DNA of 52,029 nucleotides from Bacillota bacterium (GTDB lineage Bacteria > Bacillota > Clostridia > Oscillospirales > Ruminococcaceae): NCBI GenBank assembly GCA_023433405.1, contig JAEZCT010000007.1:1-52029 (forward strand), written 5' to 3'. The notes under the pieces were generated by a model. It was not told the DNA's origin and did no database searches. It was given only the letters and a program-made list of their open reading frames with translations. Shown here piece after piece: positions 42,960-51,776 of this stretch (its first letter is position 1; each line of letters starts with the position of its first letter). The position numbers were made by a program, and so were the translations under genes.

Positions 42960-44750
42960 ATGTCAAGCCAACAATTTGAAATTCTTGCCTATACGCGCGA
43001 ACCGGCAGAGATGTATGAGGAAAAGCTTGCATACAGTATGCACCTTGCTTACCGTAGCGGGAATGGCGGGTTTACTCCGCTTAACCACAACTGCGGGGTT
43101 TTGTTTGCCAAAGCCACTGAAAACGCCAACGGCACTTTAACCGCAAAAAACCTTACCAGCCCCTACCTTTTCCGGCTACAGGGAGAGGAATACGGGGTAG
43201 TCGCTGTAAGAACCGAGTGTGACGGCAAACCGGACGAGCTGAGCAAAGGAAAGGTTCTGCTGTTTACCACCCGCGATTTTCTCCGATACACGGAGTGCGG
43301 GCTCGTCGATTTGCATTCCGACCAGCATATTTGCTATGTCACTTGCGCATACCTTTCGCAGGAAAAGAAGTATCTCCTCCAGTGGTGCGACGCGGCCAAT
43401 CAAACCTACCAGTCCTTATTCGATGACTTTGCCGCGCCTGTTATTGCACCGGAGCCTGCTCCGATGCTCAAACGCGACGTCATTGCGTCTGGCATAGAGG
43501 GTGCTCGGCCCGCAAACATTCTGTCAATTCCCGGTAGGGTCGGAGAAAAGCTGCTTGAGCGCCTCACGGTTCCAGAGAATATTGGGGTCAGGCTGCCCGA
43601 AGCCGTTACGGTTTGCGGCAAGGAGGAGCTATCGACGCTGCAGGCCGAGTACCTGTACAGCGACGGAACCAGTGTGCCCAGAGCCGTCAGGTGGCATACC
43701 GAGGATATTGACTGGGGAAAGGAAGGCACCTATACCATTGCGGGAGAGGTGAGTCAGCCGTCCTTTTACTTCCCCTTTGCCATTTACCGTGCCGACCCTT
43801 GTGTGTTTTATTGGAAGGGGAATTATTACTTTATAGCCACCAACGACGCGGACGGGAACAACAGCTTATCCGTGCGAAAGGCCGAAAAGCTGGAGCTGCT
43901 TGCCACCGCGGCGGAATACGAAATACTTAACACACGCATGTATGAGCACATGGTACAGTTTTTGTGGGCGCCCGAGATTCACCTGGTGGGGGAGGATATT
44001 TGCATTTTCCTCGCCAGCAGCCCGGTTGGGTTTGAGCAGATACGCTGCCATGTCATGAGGCTGAAAAAGGGCGGCGATATCCGCAATAAGGAGGATTGGG
44101 AAAAACCCGTTCCCCTGCGGCGCCGTGACGGCGGTTTTTTAAACGATGCAGGGCTGACGCTGGATATGACATACCTCGCGGTGCATGGCAGAAGCTATGT
44201 GGCGTGGGCGCAGCGCGATATGGTTCCTCATGATCTAGGCTCGTGGATTTATGTGGCGGAGATTGACCCAAAGGAGCCGTGGCGGTTAATCAGCGATCCG
44301 GTGCCGATTTCAAAGCCCGATTACAGCTGGTCGAATAACCATGTGTTTGTGGAGGAGGGGCCCTATCCGCTTTTTGTGGGGGATATGCTGCTGTTAACCT
44401 TTTCCGGTGCCCTCATCGATTATACCTATTGCGTGGGGGTGCTGTCCGTACCGCTTGACGCAAACCTGTTGGATTGTAACAGCTGGGTGAAGGGAAATTA
44501 TCCGCTGCTCACTGCCTTTTCCGTAAAAGGGGAGACAGGACCCGGGCACAATGCCTATGTTCGGGACGAAAACGGCATTACCTGGTGTACCTACCACGCG
44601 AGGGTGGAAAAGGACGGGCCCAGAAGCAGCGGCATACGCAGGGTGCATTTTCACAAGGATGGGTTCCCGGTTTTGGATATGACCGAGGCAAGGGACATAA
44701 ACAGCAAATATCGCAGCCTTACCCTGAGCGTTACGGTTGTACCGAAATAA
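42960..44750 (+). CDS. GH43 family enzyme with N-terminal beta and Ig-like domains
   Basis: 596-residue glycosidase. Order: an N-terminal beta-rich module of about 170 residues, a bacterial Ig-like (Big_4) domain (about 205-265; LPEAVTV...YTIAGEV), and a GH43 five-bladed propeller from about residue 270. The GH43 catalytic base is probably Asp279 in YRADPCVFYWKG; WAPEIH and EEGPYP carry the other acidic residues. Likely an arabinanase, arabinofuranosidase or beta-xylosidase. No signal peptide, so intracellular. ATG 42960 is preceded by GGGAGTGAG, the same pattern as at the preceding gene. Confidence 0.85.
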   Translation: MSSQQFEILAYTREPAEMYEEKLAYSMHLAYRSGNGGFTPLNHNCGVLFAKATENANGTLTAKNLTSPYLFRLQGEEYGVVAVRTECDGKPDELSKGKVLLFTTRDFLRYTECGLVDLHSDQHICYVTCAYLSQEKKYLLQWCDAANQTYQSLFDDFAAPVIAPEPAPMLKRDVIASGIEGARPANILSIPGRVGEKLLERLTVPENIGVRLPEAVTVCGKEELSTLQAEYLYSDGTSVPRAVRWHTEDIDWGKEGTYTIAGEVSQPSFYFPFAIYRADPCVFYWKGNYYFIATNDADGNNSLSVRKAEKLELLATAAEYEILNTRMYEHMVQFLWAPEIHLVGEDICIFLASSPVGFEQIRCHVMRLKKGGDIRNKEDWEKPVPLRRRDGGFLNDAGLTLDMTYLAVHGRSYVAWAQRDMVPHDLGSWIYVAEIDPKEPWRLISDPVPISKPDYSWSNNHVFVEEGPYPLFVGDMLLLTFSGALIDYTYCVGVLSVPLDANLLDCNSWVKGNYPLLTAFSVKGETGPGHNAYVRDENGITWCTYHARVEKDGPRSSGIRRVHFHKDGFPVLDMTEARDINSKYRSLTLSVTVVPK

Positions 44751-44752
44751 AA

Positions 44753-45025
44753 GTGGATTTGGCCTTGTTTGTAATTGGCTGTGAGCCCTATATAAACTGC
44801 AACGTGGGCAGCGGGGCAGTGCAGGAAATGAGCGAATGGGTGGAGTACATGACCTTTGATAGGGTTTCACCCATGGCTCAGGTTCCCTGGCTGGATGTGT
44901 CCGCAAGCGTCGCTGAGGATGGCACGGTATATGTCACCCTTGCAAACCTCAGCGCCGATCAGGCGAAGAAGCTGGAATGCCCCTTGCCCCGTTTTGGGGA
45001 AAAACGGTATACGCTCGTGTGCTGA
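44753..45025 (+). pseudogene. Remnant of a GH51 alpha-L-arabinofuranosidase
   Basis: About 90 codons, without start or ribosome binding site, join two separated parts of a clostridial GH51 enzyme: the middle (CEPYINCNVGSGAVQEMSEW, then VEYMTFDRVSPMA) and the C-terminal beta domain (VPWLDVSASVAEDGTVYVTL, then ANLSADQAKKLE). In an intact GH51 several hundred residues, including the catalytic Glu region, lie between them. An internal deletion, probably in frame, created it. It directly follows the GH43 gene. Evidence for loss of an arabinofuranosidase gene. Confidence 0.75.
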
Positions 45026-45088
45026 GCGGCGCTATGGATGCAAAAAATGACTTTGTCGCACTCGACAAGGCTCATTTTCAGCTATTTA

Positions 45089-45190
45089 ATACTAATCCCC
45101 TCAAAAAGAGTCGATAAAAATCCGCGTGAAAACCCATAAATTAAAGCTTTTCACTTGATTTTTATACTCTTTTAAATCGGTTATTAGTAT
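45089..45190 (+). repeat. Hairpin (MITE-like) repeat, copy 7, short form
   Basis: 102 bp, one base different from copy 6 at 40815. It lies just after the GH51 remnant and 171 bp ahead of an oppositely oriented long-form copy; the stretch between them shows no gene. Confidence 0.95.
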
Positions 45191-45361
45191 AAAGGAATCC
45201 ACAAGAAAGAGGCGGGCATAAACCTCACAATTCCCGCTTGCCCGGTGATGGAACTTGTGATAAAGTAGGAAACAGTGTGCGTCCGGCTCCTCATCGCTTT
45301 TTACTGGTTTTCGGTAAATCGGAGAACAGTAGTGATAACGCCCGCGGCTGCGGTTCATTTT

Positions 45362-45472
45362 ATTCTTATATCCGATTTAAGAGTGTATAAAAATTAAGTA
45401 AAAAAGCTTTGGGTTATGGTTTTTCACGCGTATATTTATCTGCAATTCTACACTTTTTGAGGAAATTAGTAT
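45362..45472 (-). repeat. Hairpin (MITE-like) repeat, copy 8, long form
   Basis: Reverse-orientation diverged copy, from TTCTTATATCCGATTTAAG to CTTTTTGAGGAAATTAGTAT, with the CTTTGGGTTATGG loop. Confidence 0.85.
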
Positions 45473-45603
45473 TAGTGTGCCTCACAGACTAATTCCGTCT
45501 TAAAAGACCTCTCGATGCGCGCTTATAGCCTGTCGTCGCTTTAAACAAGGTTCGTTATAATGAGATGCCGTAGGCGGCGTTTCAGGTGAGAAGGAGATTT
45601 TCA

Positions 45604-47115
45604 GTGAGTAAACCAGAAACAACAGTGCAAAACCCGCTGCTGCTGGCGGATTTCCCGGATAACAGCGTCATATGCGTGGACGGCGTCTATTACATGACCG
45701 CAACAAGTATGTACTACATGCCGGGCATTCCCGTCCTGCGCTCGTACGATCTCGCCCATTGGGATGTGGTAGCGTATGTATACGACACCTTTTTGGAGAA
45801 TGACGGGCATACTCTGCAAAACGAAAAGAACATCTACGGCAAAGGCTCCTGGGCGACCTGTCTGCGGTATCATAACAACTGGTTCTATGTGTGCTTTAAT
45901 TCCAATGACGCGCAGGATACCTTCGTATACCGTACTAGGGATATTATCAACGGTCCGTGGGAGTATGCGCGGTTGGGCAAAAGGCATCATGACCCCTCTT
46001 TGCTGTTTGACGATGACGGAAGAACCTATATCATCTATGGCAACGGCACAATTTACATCCGCGAGCTGCAGCCCGATGCAATGGCAATCTTGCCCGGCGG
46101 GGTGGATAGGGTTCTGGTGGATACGCCAAAGGTAGAGGGGCTTAACTGTGAAGGCAGCCACATGCACAAGATAAACGGCGTTTACTACCTGATGGTGATT
46201 CAGTGGCCTCAAGCGGCGCGACGTATTCAGTGGTGCTACCGCTGCAAGGAGCTTCTGGGGCGGTATGAGGGCAAGGTCGTGCTCAATGACGATTTGGGCT
46301 ACCAAAATCAAGGCGTTGCACAGGGCGGCTTGTTTATGGGCGCGGGCGGAGAGTGGTATGCCATGCTGTTTCAGGATAGAAGCGCCGTCGGGCGCTGCCC
46401 GGTGCTTCTGCCGGTAATATGGCGGGATGGCTGGCCGGAGTTGGGCGTGGACGGGAGGGCACCGCTTACATTTTCTGTTCCCTATAAAAAACACATTTCC
46501 GCTCCCGTCGTAGCCAACGATGAGTTTGACTATCCCAAAAACAGCTTGCAGCTCGCCTGGCAATGGAACCACAATCCCTGCGCGGAGGGCTGGTCGGTAA
46601 CCGAAAGGCCGGGGCACCTGCGCCTTAAGGCTATAACGGTTTCCCCATGTCTTGAGCAGGCGCGCAACACCCTTACCCAGCGAACCATCAGCCCAATATC
46701 CTGCTTTTGGGTAAAGCTTGACGCGTCCGCCCTTCGGGACGGAGACCGTGCGGGGCTTGCGGCCTTTCAGCATCTGTTTGGCTATGCCGGAGTCTGGATG
46801 GTGGGCGGCCAAAAGAGCCTGGTGTTTTGCCGCGGGGAAGGGAACCGGGAGGAGATGGTATGCTGTCAGCCCCTGAAGGGGGATACGGTTTGCCTGAAGC
46901 TTACCTTCGATTACACCGACGGCACCGATTTTGTTCGTTTTTATTATTCCTATGACGACGGAGCCTGCTGGAACGAAATTGGCGAGCCCCTGCACATGGA
47001 ATACCGTTTGGCGCATTTTGTGGGCTATCGCGCAGCTGTGTTTGCGTACGCCACAAAGCAACCCGGCGGAGTTGCGGATTTTGGTTATTTTCGCTGTTCC
47101 TATCCCAAGCAATAG
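45604..47115 (+). CDS. GH43 family enzyme (subfamily 12-like), cytoplasmic
   Basis: 503-residue glycosidase. The N-terminal five-bladed propeller begins NPLLLADFPDNSVICVDG, with the catalytic base Asp in PDNS, HHDPSLLFDDDG as the pKa-modulating Asp site, and a general acid Glu in LNCEGSHM. The C-terminal about 190 residues are the beta-sandwich domain typical of GH43 xylosidases/arabinofuranosidases. Close to beta-xylosidase or exo-arabinofuranosidase. No signal peptide. GTG 45604 lies 8 bp after AAGGAG. The gene ends in a strong terminator at 47118. Confidence 0.88.
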   Translation: MSKPETTVQNPLLLADFPDNSVICVDGVYYMTATSMYYMPGIPVLRSYDLAHWDVVAYVYDTFLENDGHTLQNEKNIYGKGSWATCLRYHNNWFYVCFNSNDAQDTFVYRTRDIINGPWEYARLGKRHHDPSLLFDDDGRTYIIYGNGTIYIRELQPDAMAILPGGVDRVLVDTPKVEGLNCEGSHMHKINGVYYLMVIQWPQAARRIQWCYRCKELLGRYEGKVVLNDDLGYQNQGVAQGGLFMGAGGEWYAMLFQDRSAVGRCPVLLPVIWRDGWPELGVDGRAPLTFSVPYKKHISAPVVANDEFDYPKNSLQLAWQWNHNPCAEGWSVTERPGHLRLKAITVSPCLEQARNTLTQRTISPISCFWVKLDASALRDGDRAGLAAFQHLFGYAGVWMVGGQKSLVFCRGEGNREEMVCCQPLKGDTVCLKLTFDYTDGTDFVRFYYSYDDGACWNEIGEPLHMEYRLAHFVGYRAAVFAYATKQPGGVADFGYFRCSYPKQ

Positions 47116-47117
47116 GA

Positions 47118-47174
47118 TATAAAGCCACAGCCACCAGCCGCATGATCGTTGCGGCTGGTGGCTGTGGCTTTATA
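47118..47174. terminator. Bidirectional terminator between GH43 and the M13 peptidase gene
   Basis: TATAAAGCCACAGCCACC... pairs with ...GGTGGCTGTGGCTTTATA over about 23 bp around an 11-nt loop. It lies between convergent genes. Confidence 0.85.
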
Positions 47175-47280
47175 AGCTTTAACCGAATGAAAAGAGTATA
47201 AAAATCAAATAAAACGCTTTAAATTATGGGCTTTCACGCGGATTTTCATCTACAATTCTGCTCTTATTGAGATTAGTACT
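47172..47280 (-). repeat. Hairpin (MITE-like) repeat, copy 9, long form
   Basis: Reverse-orientation copy that overlaps the end of the preceding terminator by a few bases. Right end CTTATTGAGATTAGTACT; loop CTTTAAATTATGGGC. It ends 4 bp before the peptidase stop codon. Confidence 0.85.
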
Positions 47281-47284
47281 AAAA

Positions 47285-49345
47285 CTACCAGATGGTGACC
47301 CGCTCGCCGGGCGCAAGGTACATACCGTCGCCCTCGTCCACACCGTATACGCCATAAAAATCGTCGATGTTCATAAGCACCTGATTGACGCGGTATTTGT
47401 CGGGGGAATGGGTATCGGCCTTGAGCAGGTAGGAGGTGTACTCGGGGGTGCATTTAGAACGCCAGGAAACCGCGAAGGAACGAAACAGCGTATCAAGGTC
47501 GCCGTTTCCATATTCCTTGGCAACCTGCACCACACAGCCTACCCCGCCAAGGTCGGCAATGTTCTCCCCAAGCGTCAGTGTGCCGTTAACATACTCGCCG
47601 GTTTCCACCCGAATGCCGTCGTACTGCTCCACCAAACGCTGGGTCTTATACTGATAGGCCGCAAGGTCGGCGTCCGACCACCAGTTATTGATATTGCCGT
47701 TTTCATCAAACTTCGACCCGTTGTCGTCAAAGGCGTGGGAGATCTCGTGGGCAATGACAACGCCAATGCCGCCCAGGTTAGCCTCCAGCTTCGCGCCCGA
47801 ATCGAAGAAGGGGGGCTGCAAAATCGCGGCGGGGAAGACAATCTCATTGTTGGAGGGGTTATAGTAGGCGTTTACATTGTGGGCATGCATCCCCCACTCG
47901 TTCTTGTCTACCGGGGTATTAATTTTTGCAAGGGAGGCCTTGCAAAGACGCTCATACAGGCTTATGATGTTCCCATACAGGCTGCCGCCCTCCTCGTAGG
48001 AGCGGATATCCACGCCGGAGTAATCCGTCCAGCTGTCGGGGTAGCCAATCTTTAACCGCATGGCATCCAGCTTTAAAATGGCCTTTTGCTTGGTTTGCTT
48101 GCTCATCCAGTCAAGGCTCTGCAAGCGCTTTTTGTAGGTGTCTATAATCATGGTGACCATATCGGTGACCTCGTCCTTCAGGTCGTCGCTGAAATAATTC
48201 TCCACATAGATCTTGCTGAGCAGCTCGCCCAGATAATCGTTTACAGTGTTGTAGGCAAACTCAATGTCCCGCAGGCTGCCGGTGGAGCCGTTGATGGCGT
48301 TGGAATACTCGGTCTGCGCCGCTTCCAGCTCTTGGGTAAGAAAGCTTGCGGATTGCTCCAAAACCATCGCCGTAGCGTATTGCTTGAGAATATCCAGGTT
48401 TTCTTGGGTATACAGCTTGCCGAGCATGGTAAAGTACCCGGGGCTGGAGGCGATATATACACCCGCATCCGCAATGCCGGTGGCCTTGAAAAACCGCTGC
48501 AGCTCAAAGCCGGCGGCACGGTCCTTGAGTGCGTCAAGCGTCAACTTATTATATACGGCGGTGACGTCGTTTAGCTGCTCGGCGTCAAGAAACGCGGTGG
48601 TCATCTCTGTTTCAAAGGCAAGAACGGCGCGCGCGGTCTGCTCGGCTGTGCCGCTGTAGCGCGCGGTCTGGCCAAACAGGGTGGTGAGAAAGCGGATGTA
48701 AGCCGTTTGGATTGCCTGGGTATGCGTGTCGGTGTCATGATAAAATTCCTTTTGCGGCATTCCTATGTAGCCGGTAAACAGGTACAGCACATTTTTAGAG
48801 CTGTCATAAAAATCGGGGCTCACATCCCAGGTAATAAAGCTGCCAATGCCCGCGTTATCCATCATAATCAGCGCGTCGGTAAGCTCCGTCAGGCTGGTTG
48901 CCCGGTCAATTGCGCTCAGAAAGGGCTCCACGGGCGCCAGACCGTCCTTGTTGCGGCTTTGGTAGTCCATAGCCGAGTTATAAAAATCGGCCAGCAGACG
49001 CTCGTCGCTGCCCTTGTCGAAGGTCTCCGCCTTCTCGCCTAAAGACATAAGGGTGGATAGCAGGTCGGTAGTGGTCTGCATCGACACCTCATAAAAGCTG
49101 TTGATGGAGGGAACCCCGCTGCCAATCTGCGCCGTATTGAGCCAATCCGCGTTGATAAAGTCATAATAATCCTCCTTGAGGGGGGAGGACGCATGGCTCC
49201 CGCCGGAGGCGGATTGCTCGGTAAGCTCGCCGAGTAGCCCGCCAATAAGCTGAGGAATACACCCGGTAAGGGTTACGGAAAGCAGACACAGCACGGTACA
49301 CAGCACCGCGGCCCGCATCAGCAAATGATTTTTAAACCTATTCAA
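47285..49345 (-). CDS. M13 (neprilysin/PepO-type) metallopeptidase lipoprotein
   Basis: 686-residue zinc metalloendopeptidase. Lipoprotein signal VTLTGC (C29); N-terminal M13 helical domain; zinc motif HEISHAFDD (about residue 534) with the third ligand in ENIADLGG (about 594), NAYYNPSNNEIVFPA substrate-binding strand and the C-terminal ...ERVTIW, whose terminal Trp is a family feature. It is displayed on the outer face of the cell membrane and degrades peptides. It is convergent with the sugar locus. No regulatory site seen. Confidence 0.95.
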   Translation of the reverse strand: MNRFKNHLLMRAAVLCTVLCLLSVTLTGCIPQLIGGLLGELTEQSASGGSHASSPLKEDYYDFINADWLNTAQIGSGVPSINSFYEVSMQTTTDLLSTLMSLGEKAETFDKGSDERLLADFYNSAMDYQSRNKDGLAPVEPFLSAIDRATSLTELTDALIMMDNAGIGSFITWDVSPDFYDSSKNVLYLFTGYIGMPQKEFYHDTDTHTQAIQTAYIRFLTTLFGQTARYSGTAEQTARAVLAFETEMTTAFLDAEQLNDVTAVYNKLTLDALKDRAAGFELQRFFKATGIADAGVYIASSPGYFTMLGKLYTQENLDILKQYATAMVLEQSASFLTQELEAAQTEYSNAINGSTGSLRDIEFAYNTVNDYLGELLSKIYVENYFSDDLKDEVTDMVTMIIDTYKKRLQSLDWMSKQTKQKAILKLDAMRLKIGYPDSWTDYSGVDIRSYEEGGSLYGNIISLYERLCKASLAKINTPVDKNEWGMHAHNVNAYYNPSNNEIVFPAAILQPPFFDSGAKLEANLGGIGVVIAHEISHAFDDNGSKFDENGNINNWWSDADLAAYQYKTQRLVEQYDGIRVETGEYVNGTLTLGENIADLGGVGCVVQVAKEYGNGDLDTLFRSFAVSWRSKCTPEYTSYLLKADTHSPDKYRVNQVLMNIDDFYGVYGVDEGDGMYLAPGERVTIW

Positions 49346-49534
49346 AATAGAACCTCCTCTTGCATCAGCCCGGCTAGAAGGGACTGTATGGACATGAAAA
49401 TCAGTAAAATCACAAACAGATGAACCTTGGCAGCTTACATTTCGTGCGTTACGTTAGCAAAGCCATGGGGCAATGCCAATTATATGACCCACCTGTAGCA
49501 GGATATGCGGGGACTGTAATCAGTATTTTATCAT

Positions 49535-49624
49535 AATACGAATAACCGATTGTAAAGCGTTAGTATATGGGTTTTTTCACAAAATTTTTATCTGCAAACC
49601 CTACTCTTTTAAGGAGATTAAGTA
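49535..49624 (-). repeat. Hairpin (MITE-like) repeat, copy 10, truncated long form
   Basis: AATACGAATAACCGATTG on the left and CCCTACTCTTTTAAGGAGA on the right, with part of the left arm deleted. It lies about 190 bp upstream of the peptidase start. Confidence 0.6.
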
Positions 49625-49716
49625 AGACAAAAGCACAAAAAAAGCCGCAGGCCCGCGTAAACCGCTGAGGCCCGCGACTCATTATGTCGTCTTGCGCGGG
49701 TGGTTGGCAATAAAGG

Positions 49717-50124
49717 CTAGAGGTATTTTTTGACGCTTTCGGGCAGCTCCGCAAGTTCACAGGAAACGGTAAACACCACGTTTACATTGTTCTTTTCGTT
49801 TAACGCCCCAAGCTTCTCCAGAGTGGCCGCAAACTCATCAAGGTTCTTGCCGCCAATCTTCAGGATCCCGTCCACAAACACATCGGTCAGGTCATAGTTG
49901 CTTGCATACAGGCCGGCTACAAAGCCGTAAAAGGCGTCGTAACCCGAGATATGATAAGGCACGATATCGATCAGACGGACACTGTGCTCGATGTCAAAGG
50001 TCAGCTTCATCGCTTTTTCAATGCAGACGATATTACCTTTCGCGTTTTTGGCGGTTTGATTGATGAGATCGACCAGGGTTTTGGTTTTTCCGGCGCCCTT
50101 GTTACCGACAATCAGCTTGATCAT
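49717..50124 (-). CDS. Small P-loop ATPase-like protein, unknown function
   Basis: 135-residue protein with Walker A GNKGAGKT at residues 7-14 and hydrophobic strands typical of P-loop NTPases (NVVFTVSC near the end). No helicase, transport or GTPase signature is present. Start ATG 50124, with the consensus AGGAGG 7 bp upstream. I do not recognise its family role; its size suits a small kinase-like or partner protein. It is downstream of pgi and could share its transcript. Confidence 0.7.
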   Translation of the reverse strand: MIKLIVGNKGAGKTKTLVDLINQTAKNAKGNIVCIEKAMKLTFDIEHSVRLIDIVPYHISGYDAFYGFVAGLYASNYDLTDVFVDGILKIGGKNLDEFAATLEKLGALNEKNNVNVVFTVSCELAELPESVKKYL

Positions 50125-50260
50125 AAGAATACCTCCTGATAATATTTGCTTTCCCTCATCCGCGGATTTGCACTGCGCATAGATACCCCGACGCACAATC
50201 CTGATAAATTTATACTGCCGTATCGCGGCAGGCTATCCTACACGCTCAGAGAGCGGATGA

Positions 50261-51601
50261 TTAACCCTTAAGCTGAGCCTCCAAAGCCGCCTTCTGGCTT
50301 TCAAAGCCCGGTTTGCCAAGCAGGGCAAACATGTTCTTTTTATAGCTTTCAACACCAGGCTGGTCAAAGGGGTTTACCCCAAGGAGATATCCCGAAATCG
50401 CGCAGGCCTTCTCAAAGAAATATACCATATAGCCAAACTCATAGCCGTTAATCTCCGGCACTTCAAGCAGAATATTCGGTACGCCGCCGCCGGTATGGGC
50501 AAGCACGGTGCCTTCAAACGCCTTTTGGTTGACTACGCTCATATTCTGGTTCGATAAAAAGTTAAGCCCATCAAAATTTTCCGGGTCGTCCTTAATAAAA
50601 AGGTCCTGCTTGGGGCTATTAATAGAGACAACCGTTTCAAACATCAGCCGGGAGCCCTCTTGAACAAACTGCCCCAGCGAATGCAGGTCCGTGGAGAAGG
50701 TGACAGACGAAGGGTAAAGCCCCTTGTTGTCCTTGCCCTCACTTTCGCCGAACAGCTGCTTAAACCATTCCGCCATCATGGCAAACGAGGGGTCGTAGCT
50801 GACAAGCAGCTCCACAGACTTGCCCTTGCGGTAGAGGCAGTTGCGAGCCGCCGCATATTGGTAGCAGTCGTTCTCATCAAGCTCCGGGCTCATAAGCCCA
50901 TCCTGCGCGGCCTTTGCGCCCTGCATGACGGCGTCAATATCCACGCCCGACACCGCGATGGGCAGCAGCCCCACGGCGGTCAGCACCGAAAAACGACCGC
51001 CTACGTCGTCGGGAATCACAAAGGTCTCATAGCCTTCGCGGTTGCACAGCTCCTTTAAGGTGCCGCGGTTCGCGTCGGTGGTACAGAAGATGCGCTCTCT
51101 GGCACCGTCCTTGCCATACTTCTTTTCAAGCAGCTCACGGAATACGCGAAACGCCAAGGCAGGCTCGGTGGTGGTGCCGGATTTGGACACCACGTTAATC
51201 GAAACATCCTTATCCTCGCAGATGCTCAGCAGCTCCGACAGATAGGAGGGGTTAATATTATTGCCGGCAAAATAGATATCGGGGGTATCCTTTTTAAGGC
51301 TGTTGTAAAAGGGGGAGCGCAAAAGCTCAATCGCGGCGCGCGCACCCAGATAGGAGCCGCCAATGCCGATAACGATAAAGACCTGCGTCTGTTCCTTAAT
51401 TCTGGCGGCGGCACGCTTAATGCGCTCAAACTCCACCTGATTGTAATTAGTGGGGAGCTCCACCCAGCCCAGAAAATCGTTGCCAAGACCGGTTTTGCTG
51501 TGCAGCTTTTCATGAGCATCCTTAATTTGGCCGGAAAGTGCCGAAAGCTCATGAGAGCCCATAAAGCCTTTAAGATATTTTCCGTTAAACGTCATTGCCA
51601 T
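50261..51601 (-). CDS. pgi: Glucose-6-phosphate isomerase
   Basis: 446-residue glycolytic isomerase that interconverts glucose 6-phosphate and fructose 6-phosphate. Sugar-binding GIGGSYLGARAAIELL, SKSGTTTEPALAF, and the C-terminal region with EFGYMVYFFE. Length and motifs are those of the short clostridial/Bacillus form. Start ATG 51601 (AAGGGAAC upstream) or ATG 51595. Its promoter at 51748-51776 is near-consensus. Confidence 0.95.
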   Translation of the reverse strand: MAMTFNGKYLKGFMGSHELSALSGQIKDAHEKLHSKTGLGNDFLGWVELPTNYNQVEFERIKRAAARIKEQTQVFIVIGIGGSYLGARAAIELLRSPFYNSLKKDTPDIYFAGNNINPSYLSELLSICEDKDVSINVVSKSGTTTEPALAFRVFRELLEKKYGKDGARERIFCTTDANRGTLKELCNREGYETFVIPDDVGGRFSVLTAVGLLPIAVSGVDIDAVMQGAKAAQDGLMSPELDENDCYQYAAARNCLYRKGKSVELLVSYDPSFAMMAEWFKQLFGESEGKDNKGLYPSSVTFSTDLHSLGQFVQEGSRLMFETVVSINSPKQDLFIKDDPENFDGLNFLSNQNMSVVNQKAFEGTVLAHTGGGVPNILLEVPEINGYEFGYMVYFFEKACAISGYLLGVNPFDQPGVESYKKNMFALLGKPGFESQKAALEAQLKG

Positions 51602-51747
51602 TTTGCTGTTCCCTTCGTCCCGCCGTTATGCCGCATCCATCTATGCGCCACCCGCGGGGCATATCCTTTTTTTCCATTTTCCCATGCCGGCCACCGCTTC
51701 TCAAGGTGTTAGGAACCGAGCCGTCGCCGACCATCTTTTATGGTTCT

Positions 51748-51776
51748 ATATTACCTTATCCCAGGTGCTTTTTCAA
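51748..51776 (-). promoter_or_regulatory. Promoter of pgi
   Basis: On the minus strand, TTGAAA (51771-51776), 17 bp, TAATAT (51748-51753). It lies about 150 bp upstream of the pgi start. Confidence 0.65.

Noticed and set aside
45601..47112. 503-codon antisense ORF opposite the second GH43 gene
   Set aside because: Typical open antisense frame in a codon-biased gene; the GH43 frame has full domain support, and the antisense start has no ribosome binding site.
47267..48055. 262-codon + strand ORF opposite the M13 peptidase
   Set aside because: Composition-driven shadow of the peptidase gene with no family resemblance and no ribosome binding site.
7461..49624. CRISPR-like reading of the dispersed repeats
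   Set aside because: Copies are kilobases apart, occur in both orientations and have no regular spacers or cas genes.
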